Origin: Chloroflexi bacterium RBG_16_64_32
GTDB taxonomy: Bacteria > Chloroflexota > Dehalococcoidia > SM23-28-2 > RBG-16-64-32
Length of the DNA: 10,318 nt
Direction of reading: 5' to 3'
Assembly: GCA_001795235.1 (NCBI GenBank)
Contig: MGNZ01000133.1
Coordinates: 1 to 10,318, forward strand
Part shown: in pieces, positions 6,501 to 10,318 of the stretch
Numbering within the stretch: position 1 is the first letter of the stretch
Layout of the letters: each line of letters starts with the position of its first letter
Position numbers and translations under genes: made by a program
The notes under the pieces: model-generated
Databases searched by the model: none
The model's input: only the letters and a program-made list of their open reading frames with translations
What the model was told of the DNA's origin: nothing

Positions 6501-9291
6501 CGAAGGCCGCCTGACGCAGTTGCAGCTCGAGACTCCCGGCGAGGAAACCGCTGGCGGCGTTCCAAAGGACTCCGCCCGAGTCGATGACCAGCCGTCCGTC
6601 ATCGCTCAAGGCGATCGCTTGCGCCGTCGTGCCGAAGGAAGCCAGCAGCCGCCCGGATTCGAGATCCCACACGTCACCGCTGGCGGCCGCCACTCGCCGG
6701 CCGTCGGTTGTCACGCACAGGCCATGGACCTCCGGGCCATGGCCGGCGAGTTGCCGCGTCAACCGGCCGCTCTCGACGTCCCAGACTCCGACGCCTGGCC
6801 CGGCGGCGATGAGAAGCTGACCGCCGTCCGGGGTGAACAAGAAGTCCTGCCGGGCGTCGGCCGAGCCCAGGTTGTGGATCACCTCACCGCTCAGCGCGTC
6901 CACGACCTGGATGTACTTGGATCGCACGGCGAAGGTGTCGCCGGCAGGGCTGGCCCGGATCGCCTCGCCGCCAACGGGATAGGTCTGTTTCATGCTGGCC
7001 GAGCTCACCTCCCAGCGCTCCGTGCGCGTGCCGCCGACGACCACCACGACGAAGGCATCGCCGAGGAAGGCAGCGTCGGTAATCGTCCCGGCGACCGAGA
7101 ACTCGGCCAGCGGCCTCTCCTCCCGAAGGTCAAACACGCGTAACAGCCGGCCATGCCACGCGGCCGCCGCGCGCCCATCGCGGCGGACGTCGAACCCGGC
7201 AACCTCATCCTCGTCGAGTGCCGCCCCCCGGGCCAGCCGGTAGAGGTTGAGATCGTTGATGGTCTCTCCAACGATTGCCTCCACCGCCGGCTGCGCAGCC
7301 TCCACGGAGACCGCGTTCGGGTCGATGACCCAGATTTGCGCCGTGCGGCCGACGTTTCGAATGAGAAAGCGTCCGTCGGAGGTGAAGAGCAGGCTCCCGG
7401 GCGTCCCATCCTCGAAGGGGATCGCCCCAACCAACTCGCCCGAAGCCAGGTCCCACACCGATCCATCTCGGCCGATGATCAGTTCGCCGTTGGGGCTGAG
7501 GGCAATCTGGTCGGTGGCGCTGTCGAAGACGGCGATCAGCTCGCCGCTGGTTGAGTCCCACACGTCGCCGCTGGCCGAGACCAGACGGGCTCCATCCCGC
7601 GAGAAGGCCAGCCCCTCCGTCGGTTCTCCGTGCCCCACCAGTCGTTGTCGCAGGGCGCCCTGCTCGAGGTCCCAAAGCGCCACCGCCACGCCTTCCGTCA
7701 GGGCGAGCGTTCGATCGTCGGGCGCGAGGGCGAAGTGCTGCTCGGAATTCGGTTCACCCAGCGACGTCAGCCTGCGACCCGTGATCAAGTTGAGCACCGT
7801 AATGTACTTGTCGCGCACCGCTAGCAGGTTTCCACTCGGGCTGAGGCGCATCTCCGTGCCCGGCAGAGACAGGGGCTCCAGCAGGTTCCCGGAGGCCAAG
7901 TCCCATTGCAGGATCTCGCCCTCGACGCCCACCAGCAAAGTGTTGCCGCGGTGGGCTACGGCATAGCCTGTCCGACTTACCAGGAAGGGAGGCAAGCTTT
8001 GCGCTACTTGGCCGGTGACGGGATCCACCAGGGACACGCCCTGGCCGCGCACAACAGCGGCCATTTCTCCATCGGGCGCCAGCGAGAAGATCAGCGACGG
8101 CTCGCCTGAAGTCCAGGAGCGGTACAACCTCCAGGCCGACGAATTGTTGACGTCGGCCACCACTGGCACCAGGGTTGGCGTGGGAATCGACGTCGTCGTC
8201 AGGCGGGGCGTACCGCTGGCCGCGACAGCCGGGGTAGGAGTACGGTTCGGCTCCAGGCCTGCGCCGGCCGGCTGCGGCGTTGTCATGAACCCGACCCTTT
8301 CGGGTGTCGGCCTCATCCAGCGGGCGATCTCGGGGCCGCCTCCCACAGCGAAAATGACCAGCGAGAACAAGACGAGGGACAGACCGGCCGCCGCCCAGCG
8401 CCGGCCGTAGCGGCGTCGCCGGCTCGCCTCCGCGGCAGACTGCCTGGCGCTCTCCTCCGCGTCCGTCGGCCTCGGCGGAGGCCAGCGGAAATCCGGGTCG
8501 TCCAGTAGGCGGATCAGTGTTGCGATATCCGGCAGCCGGTCTTCTTTGCCGGGCCGCATGGCGAGCTGGATGGCGCGCACGACATGCGACGGCAAATCGG
8601 GGCTGACCGTCTCCGGCGAAGCCAGTTCGACCGTGCCGAGCAAGCGCTGGACGCTGTCGGGCGGCGACTTGCCCGTCAGCAGTGCGTACAGCGTTGCGCC
8701 GAACGCATACACATCCGTCCGCGCGTCGGTGCGTCCCAGTCCGTACTGCTCCGGCGGCGCATATCCCGGCGTGACCCCCTTGGCCCCGGTGGAGGTGGTC
8801 TGGTCAGGGGCGCCTTCCTTGGCGATGCCGAAGTCGACCAGGATCGCCTCACCTGGAGGGGTGATCTTGATGTTGGCGGGCTTGATGTCACGGTGGAAGA
8901 CCGGCGGATCAAGACCATGAAGGTAGATCAGCGCCGCACCGATCTGTCGCGCCCAGCGCAGGACCTCCTCCAGCCGCGGCGGGCCGGCGCGGCGCATCCG
9001 TTGGGCGAGATCCTCGCCATCGACGAAGTCCATCACCAGGAACTGCGACTTGCCGATTTCGAAGTGATGCGTCACCCGGGGAAGATTGGGATGACGCAGG
9101 TTGGCAAGGAGTCGGGCCTCCTTGAGGAACTGGCGCCCGCCGTCCAACGAGAAGCTACGGTTCTCCTTGACGGCGCAGGGCTGCTCCAGAATCTCGTCGA
9201 AGGCCAGATAGACGGCGCCGAAGCCGCCCTGACCCAGGACCCGCTCGATGCGATAGCGTTCGAGAAGCCGCGTGCCGGGCTCGAGGGGCAT
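3583..9291 (-). CDS. Membrane-anchored Ser/Thr protein kinase with five-propeller WD40 ectodomain
   Basis: A 1902-residue protein. Residues 14-270 form a complete Hanks-type kinase: glycine loop GQGGFG (20-25), Lys42 in AVKE, a likely helix-C Glu58, HRDIKPAN (133-140) with catalytic Asp135, DFG (153-155), and the activation segment ending in GYAPPEQYG (176-184). A basic stretch, RRRRYGRR, precedes a single membrane span (about 299-317), which puts the kinase inside and the rest outside. A Pro/Thr-rich linker (about 326-376) leads to WD40 blades from 380 to the C-terminus. I count 35 blades in five seven-bladed propellers. The ATG at 9291 has GGAGAG five bases upstream and fits the kinase start. 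It is 24 bases after the preceding gene, so probably in an operon. The likely role is signal sensing at the surface with phosphorylation inside. The ligand is unknown. The kinase residues are all present, so it should be active. Confidence 0.95.
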   Translation of the reverse strand: MPLEPGTRLLERYRIERVLGQGGFGAVYLAFDEILEQPCAVKENRSFSLDGGRQFLKEARLLANLRHPNLPRVTHHFEIGKSQFLVMDFVDGEDLAQRMRRAGPPRLEEVLRWARQIGAALIYLHGLDPPVFHRDIKPANIKITPPGEAILVDFGIAKEGAPDQTTSTGAKGVTPGYAPPEQYGLGRTDARTDVYAFGATLYALLTGKSPPDSVQRLLGTVELASPETVSPDLPSHVVRAIQLAMRPGKEDRLPDIATLIRLLDDPDFRWPPPRPTDAEESARQSAAEASRRRRYGRRWAAAGLSLVLFSLVIFAVGGGPEIARWMRPTPERVGFMTTPQPAGAGLEPNRTPTPAVAASGTPRLTTTSIPTPTLVPVVADVNNSSAWRLYRSWTSGEPSLIFSLAPDGEMAAVVRGQGVSLVDPVTGQVAQSLPPFLVSRTGYAVAHRGNTLLVGVEGEILQWDLASGNLLEPLSLPGTEMRLSPSGNLLAVRDKYITVLNLITGRRLTSLGEPNSEQHFALAPDDRTLALTEGVAVALWDLEQGALRQRLVGHGEPTEGLAFSRDGARLVSASGDVWDSTSGELIAVFDSATDQIALSPNGELIIGRDGSVWDLASGELVGAIPFEDGTPGSLLFTSDGRFLIRNVGRTAQIWVIDPNAVSVEAAQPAVEAIVGETINDLNLYRLARGAALDEDEVAGFDVRRDGRAAAAWHGRLLRVFDLREERPLAEFSVAGTITDAAFLGDAFVVVVVGGTRTERWEVSSASMKQTYPVGGEAIRASPAGDTFAVRSKYIQVVDALSGEVIHNLGSADARQDFLFTPDGGQLLIAAGPGVGVWDVESGRLTRQLAGHGPEVHGLCVTTDGRRVAAASGDVWDLESGRLLASFGTTAQAIALSDDGRLVIDSGGVLWNAASGFLAGSLELQLRQAAFALGDRALVVLGAGRDLSIYRPTVFKSQASVEPVGVPPDLPPLALDNVAGLNLLGWWGEDDLLSLRFGRDGAAPGAVAFGLETFRTIVPSPDGITLTALRQGGVDLLDPARGTVLATYRMLLNPSWASGIAYADTDLLVAKGSAGVERWDLQSQRLLQRYEVEADVVGASPDHRRIAIQNGSRLQVIDLVSGETLLADLAVSPGGQRFAFTPDSRLLAVAHGSLVDLWDVSTRRRIRTLRGQESSVGDLRFTPDASRLIAASGTVWEVADGRRLIEFAGRSEVGALTADGGLLIDGAGSVWAADSGERRATLFDLRAPGEQVVLVGEDGVLVLRTAQGKLYVWSARPPTPVTQVTPHPQAIAASNATDLQRVGHLGRGRLREALWSPDDTYLAVNTTLNAIVYEAETLRRLRAFEAAEVLGFDPEGNALVGGEPPLRRIDPRTGVVLEDYALAGIRAAAYSPDGAWVALAGKISSESRGDGLALMALADGLLRVLDPGRNPAAEIDGLEFTSDSRRLVVSHPLAISLWDVSSGMQVREPISGTRRRANVSPDGASIAYQTPNWIVVETLDKGAVVRRLPVQASDFAQPGWFPQLMYAVDVDFSGRSSLMTFFRRVDPATGDFVAAVVTEDLSELSQPDMRARSFVNLSRPTGTYTQAYESERPPVIPAFGLSPTGEHLFSLTADGVIRVWTVSGRLLAETEPELLDQMALSPDGNTLVVADALGGLQILDPTSGERRRRMEGDWVPHRMWFSSRSVLTVLQEDGSLSQIDTQNGGVVEHWEMEGWRPGDLLATSPDGRLTALFRRSAGQNQVLIHGFSPGEILLDLGRFPTPSEPAFAPDGMTLAVVRRDAIELWDLNRSAVGTRLEGAGTEATPLRFTPDGEYLVGSDGDIWRTDDGKVASIDARPGLFAISPNGEVLVTSEGSLWDPRNGGSLGRLEGVLGLAEQMAFTPDGGSLLWMRLGGVVEIWQVVR
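3586..8154 (-). repeat. Five tandem seven-bladed WD40 propellers in the kinase
   Basis: The approximate propeller spans in residues are 380-660, 676-955, 972-1275, 1293-1625 and 1630-1902. Blades are recognised by xFSPDG-type turns followed about 20 residues later by hydrophobic-W-D. The fourth-blade Trp recurs at 540, 837, 1157, 1457 and 1784, steps of 297, 320, 300 and 327. The first four propellers open with a related segment (near 386, 680, 979 and 1296) of the kind NATDLQRVGHLGRGRL. The first two propellers are the most alike, for example AVRDKYITVL against AVRSKYIQVV. The blade count is by eye. Confidence 0.8.
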
Positions 9292-9315
9292 CCTCTCTCC
9301 CGGACCCGCCGGGGA

Positions 9316-10318
9316 CTAGGGTCGCCAGGCGGGCTGGTAGTCGAGCCCGGGATCGGTCGTCAGGCGCGTCTGCTGAGAGCTGTCGCGGCTCATGAGATAA
9401 ATCTCGTGGTTTGCGCCCTCGCGCCACGACTCGAAGGTGACCCATTCGCCGTCCGGGGAGAAATCGGGGTCGTCGTTGGGGCCGGCCACGGTCAGTTGCT
9501 GTGCGCCATAGCCCTTGGCGTCCCACGTCACGATCCAGATTTGCTGCTCGACGATGTAGGCCACCAGCCCGCCATCGGGCGACCAATCCGGCGAGCTCGC
9601 TGTCTGCGATCGCGACACAGGTTCTGGACGGCTTCCGGGCCACGAGCCATCCTGGAACACCCAGAACAGAGTTGGCCGATCGCCGCGGGAGGTGTTAACA
9701 AGTACCAAGCGGTTTCCATCCGGAGACCAACTCGGCTGGCTGTCCAGGGCATTCTCCTGGCTGATCTGGTGGGGATCCCCGCCGTCGGACCGGGCCTCCC
9801 AGACCCGCGGCTGGTTCAGCTCCAGATGGGTGAAGGCGATGCCCGCCTCCGACCAGTCGGGGCTGAAGGCTCCGCCCAACACGTCGACCAGCCGGTCGAC
9901 GCTTCCGTCAACCATATCGCGCAGGTAGATCGAGGCCCCCGGATAGAGCGCTTCTTTCCCGCTGCAGGGAGAAATGAAGAGGAGCGATTGTCCGTCGGGT
10001 GACCAGGCTGGCTGGCAGGCACCATCCGGGAGCGTGGTCAGCTGAGTCTCACCGGACCCGTCGGCCCCAATAAGGAAGACCTGCGGCCGGCCGGTGCGCT
10101 CGCTGACGAAGGCGATCTGCCCGCCGCCACCTCCCCGGGGCGTGGGGCCCGGTGTGGGAGCGGGCGTCTTGCTTGGAGTCGCCGTCGGTGGAGCCACAGC
10201 GACGGGGACCGTCGTTGTTGTCGGCACGGCCGTGGGCGATGGCGTGGCAGCCGGCCTCGATGGCGGCAGCAGGCCGAGAAGAGAGGCGAGCGCCACACCC
10301 CCAAGGACGACGACGAGC
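9316..10318 (-). CDS. Membrane-anchored TolB/PD40-type propeller protein, partial (N-terminus beyond right edge)
   Basis: The frame is open to the window edge and gives 333 residues ending at TAG 9318-9316. The first visible residues, LVVVLGGVALASLLGLL, are a membrane span. Then come about 45 residues of Pro/Thr-rich linker and a glycine run, followed by a beta-propeller of the TolB/WD40-like (PD40) kind. Blade signatures include IAFVSERTGRPQVFLI, QPAWSPDG, SQPSWSPDG, SPDWSPDG, DPDFSPDG and a final YQPAWRP. I count about six blades. A GTG at 10296 would start inside the membrane span, so the true start is outside. The visible order of span, Pro/Thr stalk and propeller matches the kinase just downstream, and the missing part may well be another kinase domain. 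A short signal-anchored protein is the alternative. Confidence 0.87.
   Translation of the reverse strand, partial: LVVVLGGVALASLLGLLPPSRPAATPSPTAVPTTTTVPVAVAPPTATPSKTPAPTPGPTPRGGGGGQIAFVSERTGRPQVFLIGADGSGETQLTTLPDGACQPAWSPDGQSLLFISPCSGKEALYPGASIYLRDMVDGSVDRLVDVLGGAFSPDWSEAGIAFTHLELNQPRVWEARSDGGDPHQISQENALDSQPSWSPDGNRLVLVNTSRGDRPTLFWVFQDGSWPGSRPEPVSRSQTASSPDWSPDGGLVAYIVEQQIWIVTWDAKGYGAQQLTVAGPNDDPDFSPDGEWVTFESWREGANHEIYLMSRDSSQQTRLTTDPGLDYQPAWRP

Noticed and set aside
3586..8154. Recurrent short DNA motifs every 100-130 bases, resembling an array
   Set aside because: They are the codons of the repeated SPDG-type turns of WD40 blades. Spacing and sequence vary, so this is not a CRISPR array or a DNA-level satellite.
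8584..10002. 472-codon plus-strand frame
   Set aside because: It runs antisense across the kinase N-terminus and the neighbouring propeller gene, both of which have clear domain motifs. There is no recognisable domain in the plus frame.
9316..10296. GTG 10296 as the start of the right-edge gene
   Set aside because: It would begin inside a membrane span whose hydrophobic residues continue upstream in frame to the window edge.

Overview
The window is GC-rich, densely coding bacterial DNA. Its flavour is that of a Chloroflexota (Anaerolineae-like) genome: membrane-anchored Ser/Thr kinases fused to WD40 propellers, Pro/Thr-rich linkers after the membrane segment, and a YghO-type double GNAT protein. 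The lineage is an inference from gene content; no marker gene is present. No tRNA, rRNA, CRISPR array, insertion sequence or integrase was seen.

Layout from left to right. (1) Positions 1-1438, minus strand: a large open gene that leaves the window on the left, so its C-terminus is missing. It encodes at least 479 residues of a protein I do not recognise. (2) 1439-1614: a 176-base gap holding a perfect 16-bp inverted repeat, a candidate -10 box and a leader hairpin. (3) 1615-2787, minus: a GNAT-family acetyltransferase of the YghO type. (4) 2788-2850: a 63-base divergent promoter region in which two sigma70-like promoters are interlocked, the -35 of each lying on the -10 of the other. (5) 2851-3522, plus: a PlsC-type acyltransferase. 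(6) 3523-3582: a short convergent gap with a weak hairpin. (7) 3583-9291, minus: a 1902-residue Ser/Thr kinase with one membrane span and an ectodomain that I count as five seven-bladed WD40 propellers (35 blades). (8) 9316-10318, minus: the C-terminal 333 residues of another membrane-anchored protein with a Pro/Thr linker and a TolB/PD40-type propeller. Its N-terminus lies outside the window.

Genes 7 and 8 are 24 bases apart on one strand and are probably co-transcribed. Both place a propeller outside the cell on a Pro/Thr stalk, so they look like a pair of surface sensors, and the truncated one may also carry a kinase domain. The GNAT and PlsC genes share a control region and may be co-regulated. 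Nothing ties them functionally to the kinases.

The most notable points are the whole-propeller duplication history written in the kinase ectodomain, the symmetric divergent promoter, the inverted repeat next to the GNAT stop codon, and the unrecognised large gene at the left edge.
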